Source: CG1-02-35-72 sp036170135 (lineage in GTDB: Bacteria; Bacteroidota; Bacteroidia; Flavobacteriales; Flavobacteriaceae). From it: a stretch of DNA of 31,399 bases. Below are positions 8,525 through 16,703 of the stretch, piece by piece. Where the stretch lies: positions 1 through 31,399 of the forward strand of contig JAVHOP010000112.1 of NCBI GenBank assembly GCA_036170135.1, written 5' to 3'. How positions within the stretch are numbered: position 1 is the first letter of the stretch; each line of letters opens with the position of its first letter. A program made the position numbers and the translations under genes. Below the pieces are notes generated by a model. It had not been told where the DNA came from and made no database searches. It saw only the letters and a program-made list of their open reading frames with translations.

Positions 8525-9949
8525 ATGTTATTAATATTTTTCATTTTTTCAATAATATTATGTCTTTCAGTATTCTTATTAAAGAAAAAAATCATTACAA
8601 ACCTGCTTTCAAAAATATTTTTAGCAGCTCATAGCTTTATCAGCATTAATGCCTATTTAAAAATCAATCAATTTGACAGCCCTTATTATAAATTCGATTC
8701 ACTAGCTGTGCTATTATCATTTGTTTTGAGCATTTTAAGTGTGGCCACTTTTTATCACAGTTATTTATATTTAAAACGTCATAAAGTTTCTAAACGGCAA
8801 GAGGCAAACTATTATGCTGCTTTAATGATGCTCATAACTGCTATGACCAGTGCCTATTTTGCTGAAAATTTGGCTGTTTTATGGGCAAGCGTAGAAGCCA
8901 CTACCCTACTAGTTTCGATATTAATTTTTTATGAACACACCGAAGAAGCCTTAGAAGCGACTTGGAAATACTTGTTTATTTGTTCCGTCGGCATTGCTTT
9001 TGCTTTTATAGGGATTCTATTTTTAAGTATGACCGCCGGCAACAATGGACTCACCAATTTAAGTATATCGGGTTTAATTTCTATTGCCAAATTGATGGAT
9101 CCGTTATGGCTTAAAATCTCCTTTTTATTGGCATTGACCGGATTTAGTGCTAAAATGGGATTGTTCCCACTCCACACTGTTGCCGTAGATGCGCATACCG
9201 TTGCACCACCTCCCATTAGTGCTTTTATTTCTACAACCCTGATGAATGTAGGATTTTTAGCGATTTATAGAATATTTACCATTGTTGCACATACCGAAAT
9301 TATTGACTGGGTTCAAAATGTATTGTTAATTGTTGGCTTACTTTCGGTCTTTATGGCAACCATTCAGTTACAACGTGTCAATCATTTTAAACGCATGTTT
9401 GCCTTTTCTAGTCTTGAGCACATGGGCATTGTTGCGCTGGGCTTGGGTGCCGGAGGAATAGGCTTTTATGCCGCCATTTTACATCTTGTTTTTCACGCTT
9501 TTACTAAGGCTAGTTTATTTTATCAAGTTGGGCAAATACACCAATTTTTTAAATCGTATTGGATAAAAGATGTGTCGGGTTATTTTAAGCTCAATCCCGT
9601 TGGTGGATTATCGGTATTATTTTGTTTTATCTCTATTTTAGCAATTCCTCCATCCGGACTTTTTGTGAGTGAATTTTTGATTTTTAAAGCGCTTTTTATC
9701 AACAATCATCCCTTTGTAGCCATAGCTGTTCTCGTGCTTTTATCTTTCATTATTTACACTATTCTTAAAAATGTTTTACACCTATTATACGATGATGTGC
9801 CCGTAGGTTTAAACTTTGAAAACGTAAAAGTCAATCAATACGAAACCATTTCGCAATTTGTACTTTTAAGTTTAGTTATTTATTTGGGAATTAACCCACC
9901 CCTGTTTTTTACCAATTTAATTAACGGAGCTATTTCAGTTTTAAACTAA
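8525..9949 (+). CDS. hyfF: HyfF-like (NuoN/MrpD-like) antiporter subunit, complex 1
   Basis: This 474-residue polytopic membrane protein of the NuoN/NuoM/MrpD superfamily is the second antiporter-like subunit of this complex. Key residues remain: the Glu of WASVEATTL (E124), the Lys of LTGFSAKMGLFPLH (K210), and a third charged cluster at NHFKRMFAFSSLEHMGI (K289/R290, H299) followed by HLVFHAFTKASLFYQVGQ. The stretch after the second Lys reads FPLHTVAVDAHTVAPPPIS, where typical HyfF/NuoL proteins have a W-L-P-x-A-H sequence; the Trp-Leu-Pro is missing although both His residues are kept. The start codon follows CTAAGAT at 4 bp from the hyfE stop. hyfG begins 6 bp downstream. HyfF is preferred over HyfD because of the WVEATTL-type motif and its position before hyfG. 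Confidence 0.88.
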   Translation: MLLIFFIFSIILCLSVFLLKKKIITNLLSKIFLAAHSFISINAYLKINQFDSPYYKFDSLAVLLSFVLSILSVATFYHSYLYLKRHKVSKRQEANYYAALMMLITAMTSAYFAENLAVLWASVEATTLLVSILIFYEHTEEALEATWKYLFICSVGIAFAFIGILFLSMTAGNNGLTNLSISGLISIAKLMDPLWLKISFLLALTGFSAKMGLFPLHTVAVDAHTVAPPPISAFISTTLMNVGFLAIYRIFTIVAHTEIIDWVQNVLLIVGLLSVFMATIQLQRVNHFKRMFAFSSLEHMGIVALGLGAGGIGFYAAILHLVFHAFTKASLFYQVGQIHQFFKSYWIKDVSGYFKLNPVGGLSVLFCFISILAIPPSGLFVSEFLIFKALFINNHPFVAIAVLVLLSFIIYTILKNVLHLLYDDVPVGLNFENVKVNQYETISQFVLLSLVIYLGINPPLFFTNLINGAISVLN

Positions 9950-9955
9950 TTTATA

Positions 9956-11461
9956 ATGTTACGAATAAAGAACAACCAATCAGTTAGCTTAGAAAAAATA
10001 GAAATCTTAAACTATTATAGTTTTTCAATTCAAGCCATTGAGCTGTTAACTCAAGAACAAAATCATTGCGTAGCTTATTTTACTTTTATACAAGGCACAA
10101 ATCTTCAATTTTTGATGGCTATAGCCGATGACAAAAATCACGATATCGTTATTTTATCGCATCAGTTAAATAAAAATGACAAAAAAGAATTAAGCGCCTT
10201 AAGTCAATCTGTTTTTGCTTTACATATTTTTGAGAGAGAAATTCACGAAAATTTTGGCGTCGAATTTAAAAATCACCCTTGGCTAAAGCCCGTTCGGTTT
10301 CCGCAAAACCGCGCCAATAAGAACCTTCAAATAAATGATTATCCTTTTTATTCTATAAAGAGTTCAGAGTTGCACGAAATTGGAGTGGGACCCATCCATG
10401 CCGGAATTATTGAACCCGGGCATTTTAGATTTATTTGCAATGGCGAAACTACCTTGCATTTAGAAATACAATTAGGTTACCAACACCGAGGTGTTGAGCA
10501 ATTATTTTTAGATAAAAAACAAAATTTACAACGCAATTTATTAGCCGAAAATATTGCTGGCGATACCGTAATTGGTCATACTTGCACCTTTACGCAAATA
10601 ATGGAATCTTTATCTGATACAGAAATTTCGGAACAACTCTGTGTTGAACGCGCTTTAGCACTTGAATTAGAACGCATTGCCATAAATACAGGCGATATCA
10701 GTGCTTTGTGTACAGATGCTGCTTATCTTCTAGGTTCTAGTGTTTTCGCAACCTTGCGCACTTTAATTATCAACTTCATGCAATTATGGTGTGGCAACCG
10801 TTTTGGAAAAAGTTTGGTGCGGATTAATGGGTCACATTTTCCTTTTACAGAAGCATTAAAACAAGAATTACAAACGGTTTTATTGGCTTTTGAAACGCAA
10901 TTCGAGGAAATGGTACGATTGACTTACCGCTTACCAAGTATCCAAAATCGCTTCGATTTTTCGGGAATTATAACCCATAAACAAGCACATTTAATAGGTA
11001 CGGTTGGTCCCTCAGCACGTATGTCTGGTATCATGAGAGATATTAGAGTGAGCCATCCAAATTTAGCTTATCAAAAATTTCCTTATGAAACCCTAACTGT
11101 TGATAAAGGCGATGTATTTGCGCGCTTTTTATTAAAGAAAAGAGACCTCCGTAAATCAATTGCTTGGATTAGAACCGTTCTCGATAATTGTAAATTTGAA
11201 ACGACAAAAAACAATAAACCAACTTATAATTTGAATTTAAAACCTCATCATTTTACTATTTCGTTAACCGAGGCTTGGCGTGGTGAAATATGCCATTGTG
11301 CCCTTACCGATAAAGATGGCGCACTTCAGCATTATAAAATAACCGATCCATCTATGCACAATTGGAAAGCCCTAGAATTGTCGATGAGGAATACTGAAAT
11401 ATCCGATTTTCCTATCAACAATAAGAGCTATGATTTAAGTTACTGTGGTCACGATTTATAA
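9956..11461 (+). CDS. hyfG: HyfG-like large subunit (NuoC-NuoD fusion) without [NiFe] cysteines, complex 1
   Basis: This 501-residue soluble protein has the HyfG/HycE architecture: an N-terminal NuoC-like domain (about 1-125, with FEREIHENFGVEFKNHPWLK at 92-111) and a NuoD / hydrogenase large-subunit domain (about 138-501, opening with VGPIHAGIIEPGHFRF). In active group 4 hydrogenases two CxxC pairs bind the [NiFe] centre. Here the first pair is replaced by A201 and T204 in AENIAGDTVIGH, and the C-terminal pair by S495 and G498 in DLSYCGHDL; C497 is offset by one from the ligand position. No [NiFe] site can form, and there is no C-terminal extension of the kind that maturation proteases remove. 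The protein therefore fits the energy-converting hydrogenase-related (Ehr) type. It should form the peripheral arm with the HyfI-like protein encoded 12 bp downstream. What it binds, if anything, is unknown. Confidence 0.9.
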   Translation: MLRIKNNQSVSLEKIEILNYYSFSIQAIELLTQEQNHCVAYFTFIQGTNLQFLMAIADDKNHDIVILSHQLNKNDKKELSALSQSVFALHIFEREIHENFGVEFKNHPWLKPVRFPQNRANKNLQINDYPFYSIKSSELHEIGVGPIHAGIIEPGHFRFICNGETTLHLEIQLGYQHRGVEQLFLDKKQNLQRNLLAENIAGDTVIGHTCTFTQIMESLSDTEISEQLCVERALALELERIAINTGDISALCTDAAYLLGSSVFATLRTLIINFMQLWCGNRFGKSLVRINGSHFPFTEALKQELQTVLLAFETQFEEMVRLTYRLPSIQNRFDFSGIITHKQAHLIGTVGPSARMSGIMRDIRVSHPNLAYQKFPYETLTVDKGDVFARFLLKKRDLRKSIAWIRTVLDNCKFETTKNNKPTYNLNLKPHHFTISLTEAWRGEICHCALTDKDGALQHYKITDPSMHNWKALELSMRNTEISDFPINNKSYDLSYCGHDL

Positions 11462-11473
11462 AATATACCTTAA

Positions 11474-12217
11474 ATGAGAAGAGAACTAAACATACTAATC
11501 CACAACGGCAATCAATACATCCCCGATTTAAAAAATGTCAGCTTAAAACCCCCTTTTAGAGGACTTCCAGAAATTAGCACCGTAAAGGTGGACGAAAAAG
11601 CACTGGTAGAAATTTGTCCTTTAGGAGCTATCACAGCTAACCCAATAAGCTTAGACATGGGAAAATGCGCCTTTTGTGGCTCATGTGCTTTTGCATTTCC
11701 TGACAAGATAAAATTTACCACCAATTATAAAACTTCATCCAATATTAGGGAGCGTCTTATCATAAAAGAAGGACAACACGATAAAATCTTGATAGATCAA
11801 GATTCAATACCAAAAGTAATTAAAAACACCTTTTCTAAATCATTAAAATTGCGTCAGATCTCGGCAGGTGGCGATAATTCTTGCGAAACCGAACTCAGTG
11901 CTGCAAGCAATGCTAACTTTGATATGGGCAGATATGGTATAGAATTTACCGCTTCACCACGTCATGCCGACGGCATTGTTATAACTGGTCCAATAACAAA
12001 AAATATGGCAAGCCAATTACTTATGGCTTATAACGCGATACCCGATCCTAAAATCGTGGTGCTTTGTGGGGTAGATGCAATAAGTGGTGGTGTTTTTGCC
12101 GATAGCAAAGCGATTGATAGAAATGTGTTAAATGAATTGAAATTGGATTTATTTATACCAGGAAATCCACCGCATCCATTGACATTTATCAATGCCATCC
12201 TAGATTTTACAAGATAG
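11474..12217 (+). CDS. hyfI: HyfI-like small subunit fused to a one-cluster ferredoxin domain, complex 1
   Basis: This 247-residue protein combines two parts. Residues 1-100 hold a ferredoxin half-domain with C48-Pro and C65-x2-C68-x2-C71, enough for one [4Fe-4S] cluster; the fourth Cys of a second cluster is Phe (CAFAFP). Residues 120-247 are a NuoB/HycG-like small subunit with SPRHADGIVITGPIT (161-175) and IPGNPPHP (228-235). In NuoB/HycG four cysteines bind the proximal (N2) cluster. Here three are replaced: D134 and N135-S-C137 in GGDNSCE, D201 in GVDAISGG, and N231 where PGCPP should be. Only C137 remains, so that cluster cannot form normally. In ordinary hyf operons the ferredoxin-like HyfH is a separate two-cluster protein. 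This is the last gene of the plus-strand operon. Confidence 0.9.
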   Translation: MRRELNILIHNGNQYIPDLKNVSLKPPFRGLPEISTVKVDEKALVEICPLGAITANPISLDMGKCAFCGSCAFAFPDKIKFTTNYKTSSNIRERLIIKEGQHDKILIDQDSIPKVIKNTFSKSLKLRQISAGGDNSCETELSAASNANFDMGRYGIEFTASPRHADGIVITGPITKNMASQLLMAYNAIPDPKIVVLCGVDAISGGVFADSKAIDRNVLNELKLDLFIPGNPPHPLTFINAILDFTR

Positions 12218-12342
12218 TATTTTTGTGTTTAATCAATTTAATCCTATCAATTAAGACCTATAAAATATTTGTTCAAAAGATTATTAATGTTATAAATGCT
12301 CAAAGTAAAATCCTGATTTAAAAAGCAAATCCTTATTAACCA

Positions 12343-13110
12343 TTATCTTCTATATTTTTGACGTGTGAGTTCTAAAATTCCGTTAATGAAAGTTAATGGG
12401 TGAACAGGATTTCCAGGCACATATAAATCGATATGGACTTTGCTCAAAAAGTCACGTTTTAGCGCAGGACTTTCTGCAAAAATACCGCCACTTATCGCAT
12501 CAACACCAACTAAAATAAATAAACGTGGTTCGGGAACCGCTTCAAAGGCAATTTGCAAAGCATCTGCCATGTTTTCGGTAATTGGTCCTGTAACAACAAT
12601 ACCATCGGCATGACGTGGCGATGCGGTAAATTCTATACCAAATCGCCCCATATCAAAATTGACATTGCCACAAGCACCCATTTCTAACTCGTTGCCATTA
12701 TCGCCACCAGCAGATACTTGGCGGAGTTTTAGCGAACGGTTAAAAATGCTTTGTATTTCTTGGCGGATAAGGTTTTCTTCAATTTTAATTTCCTTTGATT
12801 CTCCTTGATAAACCAATAAATTATCACGATTGTTCGTCGCCATTTTGTATTGATTAGTAAACTTAATTTTATTGGGATATTGCATTTGGCAATCACCACA
12901 AAAAGCGCATTTTCCTAAATCTATGGCTAATTTATTTTTGTTTTCGGAGATGGCATCCGTAGGACAAAAGCCAATAAGTTCTTGTATATTAACAGGTTCA
13001 TCAGATATTTGAGGAATTCCTCTAAATATTTCGGGCAAAGTAGCTATGGTTAAGTCCTTTATAAATTGCTTACCTTGATGCTTTACTATGATTAAGTCGT
13101 CTAAAAACAT
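12343..13110 (-). CDS. hyfI: HyfI-like small subunit fused to a one-cluster ferredoxin domain, complex 2
   Basis: This is the 255-residue paralogue of the protein ending at 12217, encoded convergently with 125 bp between the stop codons. The N-terminal ferredoxin half-domain keeps C49-Pro and C68-x2-C71-x2-C74, with Tyr at the place of the next Cys (CQMQYP), so one [4Fe-4S] cluster is expected. The NuoB-like domain has all four N2-cluster cysteines replaced: D137 and N140 in GGDNGNE, D204 in GVDAISGG, and N234 in VPGNPVHP. C147 (MGACGN) is not at a ligand position. Compared with complex 1, the Asp, Asp and Asn replacements are the same, while the second position is Asn here and Cys there. SPRHADGIVVTGPIT is intact, so the fold is kept. 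The start is 11 bp downstream of the hyfG stop. Function is inferred only from homology. Confidence 0.9.
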   Translation of the reverse strand: MFLDDLIIVKHQGKQFIKDLTIATLPEIFRGIPQISDEPVNIQELIGFCPTDAISENKNKLAIDLGKCAFCGDCQMQYPNKIKFTNQYKMATNNRDNLLVYQGESKEIKIEENLIRQEIQSIFNRSLKLRQVSAGGDNGNELEMGACGNVNFDMGRFGIEFTASPRHADGIVVTGPITENMADALQIAFEAVPEPRLFILVGVDAISGGIFAESPALKRDFLSKVHIDLYVPGNPVHPLTFINGILELTRQKYRR

Positions 13111-13121
13111 ATACTTTTAAA

Positions 13122-14642
13122 TTATAAATCGTGACCGCTATACGATAAATCGTAACTCTTGTTATTAATTGGAAAATCGGATATTTCAATATTGCGCAAC
13201 GACAATTCTAGGGCTTTCCAATTGTGCATGGAAGGATCTTTAATTTTATACCACGCTAATTGCCCATTTTCATCTGTTAAAGCCGTGTGGACAATTTCGC
13301 CTCGCCAACCTTCAATTGCATTGACGCAAAAAGAATTTGGTTTTAAATCGGCTTTATAAATAGGTTTTGAAACTTCGGCGCTATTTTGGTGAACGTCAAT
13401 CATTGTTTTAATGAGTTGAATAGATTGTAAAGCTTCTTGGTAGCGCAAAAAACCACGCGCCATCACATCACCACTGATACAGGTTTTAGGTTCAAAATTG
13501 ATGGTATTATAATATCCAAAAGGATGGCTATACCTAATATCGCGTTTAAATCCAACAGTTTTGGCTACCATTCCAACACATCCTAATAAGCCGACATTTG
13601 TTTTAGAAATGATACCAATACCATCAAATCGCTTAATAACACTCGGAATATTAAAGGTTTTTTCTGCCATTTCTACAAAACGACTTTCGAATTCACTTAA
13701 AACAGAATTTAAATCCGATTTTAAATCATTACTTAAAGGATAATGTGTGCCTCCAATTCTGATTAATCCTTTTCCAAAACGGTTGCCACACCAACGTTGA
13801 GTAAAATTTATGATAGGCGTTCTAAGTGCATTAAAAACACTACTTCCCAGTTGATAAGCCACGTCTGTACACATCCCACAAAGGTCGCCCGTATGCATGG
13901 CCAAGCGTTCTAATTCTAAAGCAATATTGCGCTCAATACTGAGGTTATAATCTATTTTAATTTGCCCCAATGATTCCATTGATGTAACAAAAGCAAGTGC
14001 ATGTGCCATAGCAGAATCGGCGGTGATACTTTCGGCTAAAATCGTGCGTTGCAAATCGGTTTTTTTATGCAACATTAAGGTTTCTATACCTCTGTGTTGC
14101 CAGCCCAACTGAATTTCGAGGTGTTTTACTGTTTCGCCGTGACAGCTAAATTTAAAATGTCCGGGTTCTATGATTCCGGCATGAATAGGACCAACACTTA
14201 CTTCGTGCATTTCGGTTGAATTGAAATGGTAAAATGGGTAGTTTGCTATTTGTTTTGATTGGTCGGCGCGATTATGTGCAAATCTGACGGGTTTTAACCA
14301 CGGATGATTTAAAAATTGAATGTTAAAGTTTTCGTGGATTTCGCGTTCAAAAATATGAAATGCAAAATGATCTTGTGTTAAAGATTCTAAAGCGATATCA
14401 GACGATAAAAGATGATGCGAAAAAATTAAAAATTCGCGATCAACATCGTCGGCAATAATTGCTATCAATTGAAAACCATTTTCTTTAGGAATGGCAAAGT
14501 AGTTTGAACAATGTGCTTTATCAAAGTCTAGTAGTAATTTAATCGCCTGAATTCTAAAATCATTGTAGGGCAAAACAGGGATGTCGGCCGTGTGAATTTG
14601 ACCGCCATTTTTCAATTTTATATATTGATTTGTTGCTTTCAT
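13122..14642 (-). CDS. hyfG: HyfG-like large subunit (NuoC-NuoD fusion) without [NiFe] cysteines, complex 2
   Basis: This 506-residue protein has a NuoC-like N-terminal domain (FEREIHENFNIQFLNHPWLK at 98-117) fused to a NuoD / hydrogenase large-subunit domain beginning near VGPIHAGIIEPGHFKF (150-165). The two pairs of [NiFe]-binding cysteines are absent: T207 and S210 in AESITADSAMAH, and S500 and G503 in the C-terminal DLSYSGHDL. The last 40 residues are almost the same as in complex 1 (DPSMHNWKALELS, then a DFPINNKSYDLSY stretch), so this C-terminal tail is under strong constraint although it no longer holds a metal. The ATG is preceded by TTAAGACT, the same leader type as several other genes here. 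It lies 4 bp after hyfF and 11 bp before hyfI. It is not expected to be a hydrogenase or a complex I NuoCD. Confidence 0.9.
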   Translation of the reverse strand: MKATNQYIKLKNGGQIHTADIPVLPYNDFRIQAIKLLLDFDKAHCSNYFAIPKENGFQLIAIIADDVDREFLIFSHHLLSSDIALESLTQDHFAFHIFEREIHENFNIQFLNHPWLKPVRFAHNRADQSKQIANYPFYHFNSTEMHEVSVGPIHAGIIEPGHFKFSCHGETVKHLEIQLGWQHRGIETLMLHKKTDLQRTILAESITADSAMAHALAFVTSMESLGQIKIDYNLSIERNIALELERLAMHTGDLCGMCTDVAYQLGSSVFNALRTPIINFTQRWCGNRFGKGLIRIGGTHYPLSNDLKSDLNSVLSEFESRFVEMAEKTFNIPSVIKRFDGIGIISKTNVGLLGCVGMVAKTVGFKRDIRYSHPFGYYNTINFEPKTCISGDVMARGFLRYQEALQSIQLIKTMIDVHQNSAEVSKPIYKADLKPNSFCVNAIEGWRGEIVHTALTDENGQLAWYKIKDPSMHNWKALELSLRNIEISDFPINNKSYDLSYSGHDL

Positions 14643-14646
14643 AGTC

Positions 14647-16056
14647 TTAATTTATAGCTGCTTGAATTAAGTCAAACAAGTACTGATTCTGAAAAATACC
14701 GAAGTAAATACTCACTCCTAATAAAAAAATTTGCAAAACGTATTCTACTGGTTTCCCTTTTATATTAGAAAAATTGTTGGGATTTGGCGGATAAAACAAC
14801 ATCTTGAATATGGCTCTTAAAAGCACATAAAAAATGACGATTAAAGCAAATAATATCAAGACAGTAATTATCCAATGTTTTTGTAGCATCAATTCTTTAA
14901 ATATCATCAACTCGCTGATAAATAATCCAGAAGGAGGCATTGCCATAATACCAATAGACCCAAACAGCAAGATTAAACCGCCGATAGGATTTTGATAAAA
15001 ATAACCTCTTATTTCTGTTTTATTGCCACCGTTTATACGAATCATTTGACCTACTTGAAAAAAGATACCCGACTTTAAAATCGCATTATAAGTGAGGTGT
15101 AAAAAAGCAGCCAACATCCCTACTTTTCCTAAAGACAATGCAATTAATACGAGACCCGCATGTTCCATACTTGAATAGGCGTACATGCGTTTACAGTTTT
15201 TAATACGCATTAAATAGGCGGCAGCAAAAAACAAGGTTGATATTCCTGCAATAAGTAAGACATGATTCATCCAAGTATCAATCGAAGTATTTGAAAAAGC
15301 TTGGTAAAAACGGAATATTCCTAAAAATCCTGCATTTAAAACCACACTCGAAAATAAGCCACTAATTGGTGATGGCGCCACATCTTTGGCATCAATATCT
15401 ACATTAAACATTGGGATTGCACCCATTTTAACGCTAAAGCCAACCAAGATAAATACGAAAGCAGCTTTTAACCAAATAGGGTTCATCAACAAAGCATTTT
15501 GTTTCAAGAGCGTAAAAGTCAGTTCGTTGAGGTGAATTTCTTGAGCAGCAACGCTCAAAAATAAGATTCCAACAAAGGCAAGCGTAATTGATATTGAACA
15601 AGCGTAAATGTATTTCCAAACCGCTTCTAAAACGACTGCTTTTCGGTCGTGATAAATTAGAGTGGCACCGGTTAAAGTTGTGGCTTCAACAAATGCCCAC
15701 AACATGCCGTAACGACTGCTTAAATAAACACCCATTAATGCGGCATTAAAGCCAATATAAACCGCATTGTGTATTCTTACGGTGCGCAATAATTCATCTT
15801 GATGTATTTCGTAAACTTGATAGTGTACCGCAGAAATAAAACTTAAAACCGAGAGCACACACGCAAATAGAACACTAATGCTATCGTAATTAAAATAATC
15901 GACTTTAGCGCCATTTAGATTCTGAAATAAATAGATTACAAATCCAATCTGAAAAATGTTAAATATGTAAACGGCACTGTGCGTAAGGTTTTTAGATCTT
16001 AGCAACAAGATGAGTCCGATAAAAATAGCTACTACTAAATAGTACGTATAAATCAT
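14647..16056 (-). CDS. hyfF: HyfF-like (NuoN/MrpD-like) antiporter subunit, complex 2
   Basis: This 469-residue polytopic membrane protein is the paralogue of the hyfF product of complex 1. The Glu of WAFVEATTL (E124) and the Lys of LVGFSVKMGAIPM (K210) are kept at the same positions as in the other copy. The following segment is more degenerate: PMFNVDIDAKDVAPSPIS has Phe and Lys where the other copy has the two His residues, and the Trp-Leu-Pro of typical HyfF/NuoL proteins is missing. The later charged helix NCKRMYAYSSMEHAGL is present. The operon is tightly packed, with 4 bp to hyfE upstream and 4 bp to hyfG downstream. The difference in the broken-helix region suggests changed ion handling in this subunit, but this is inference. 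Confidence 0.87.
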   Translation of the reverse strand: MIYTYYLVVAIFIGLILLLRSKNLTHSAVYIFNIFQIGFVIYLFQNLNGAKVDYFNYDSISVLFACVLSVLSFISAVHYQVYEIHQDELLRTVRIHNAVYIGFNAALMGVYLSSRYGMLWAFVEATTLTGATLIYHDRKAVVLEAVWKYIYACSISITLAFVGILFLSVAAQEIHLNELTFTLLKQNALLMNPIWLKAAFVFILVGFSVKMGAIPMFNVDIDAKDVAPSPISGLFSSVVLNAGFLGIFRFYQAFSNTSIDTWMNHVLLIAGISTLFFAAAYLMRIKNCKRMYAYSSMEHAGLVLIALSLGKVGMLAAFLHLTYNAILKSGIFFQVGQMIRINGGNKTEIRGYFYQNPIGGLILLFGSIGIMAMPPSGLFISELMIFKELMLQKHWIITVLILFALIVIFYVLLRAIFKMLFYPPNPNNFSNIKGKPVEYVLQIFLLGVSIYFGIFQNQYLFDLIQAAIN

Positions 16057-16060
16057 AAAC

Positions 16061-16702
16061 CTAATCTTTTAAACTTGATAAAGCATCCGACGAATCATCT
16101 TGAAAATGATACGTAAGCTTGTTAAAAAAAATACCTAAAACTAAAACACTGACAAATAAATCGAGTAAAATAGCGGTATTTATTAAAAATGGCATCTCAT
16201 TACCAACGGCTAACGCCATTAAAAAAACACCATTTTCAATAACGATAAAACTGATGATATGAATGGTAATTGTCTTATTGATAACGATAAAAATGAGCCC
16301 CATAATTACCGCAGTAATTGCGGTTGAAAGGTATTTTATCTTTATAAAATCATTTTTTAGAAGGTTTCCTAAAATAATGGTAATAATAAAAACACTAATG
16401 GTAGCCAAGATGAGATAAAAGCCCTTCATCTTGCGATGATTTTTAAAATTATTGATGTTGGTAATTTTATTTCGTTTGGCGATGTTTAGAAGATAAACTG
16501 GAATTAAAATCCCTTTAAAAACAAGGGTTTCAACGGCTATAAATCCAATATTAAAATAGCTTAACTCATCTAATCCGATAAGGGCAATTAAAAATAGCAA
16601 AACCCCCTGAAACCCAAGAAGCATAATATACCGTTTAATATTAACCGATATTGAAAAATAAAGGATTGAAACAGCAAATAAAAGAATAAATAGTGAATCC
16701 AT
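16061..16702 (-). CDS. hyfE: HyfE-like membrane subunit, complex 2
   Basis: This 213-residue hydrophobic protein has the same layout as the HyfE-like protein of complex 1. The membrane-embedded acidic residues are in GFIAVETLVFKGILIP and FIVIENGVFLMALAVG, followed by the AILLDLFVSVLVLGIFFNKL helix. The C-terminus ends in LSSLKD, matching LSKLKD in the other copy while the preceding residues differ, so the last six residues appear to be selected. It should sit in the membrane arm between the HyfC-like anchor and the antiporter-like subunits. It starts 1 bp after the hyfC stop and its stop is 4 bp from hyfF, consistent with one transcript. No separate promoter is visible. Confidence 0.87.
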   Translation of the reverse strand: MDSLFILLFAVSILYFSISVNIKRYIMLLGFQGVLLFLIALIGLDELSYFNIGFIAVETLVFKGILIPVYLLNIAKRNKITNINNFKNHRKMKGFYLILATISVFIITIILGNLLKNDFIKIKYLSTAITAVIMGLIFIVINKTITIHIISFIVIENGVFLMALAVGNEMPFLINTAILLDLFVSVLVLGIFFNKLTYHFQDDSSDALSSLKD

Positions 16703-16703
16703 A

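Noticed and set aside
4993..9949. DAB-type inorganic carbon pump or Mrp antiporter
   Set aside because: No DabA (DUF2309) gene is present, and the NuoH-, NuoCD- and NuoB-like subunits do not occur in those systems.
12218..12342. Bidirectional terminator between the two hyfI genes
   Set aside because: Only a 5-bp AAATC/GATTT stem was seen; it is too weak to call.
9956..14642. Functional [NiFe] hydrogenase-4 or formate hydrogenlyase
   Set aside because: The metal-binding cysteines are missing in both large subunits, and no hyp maturation or formate dehydrogenase gene is in the window.
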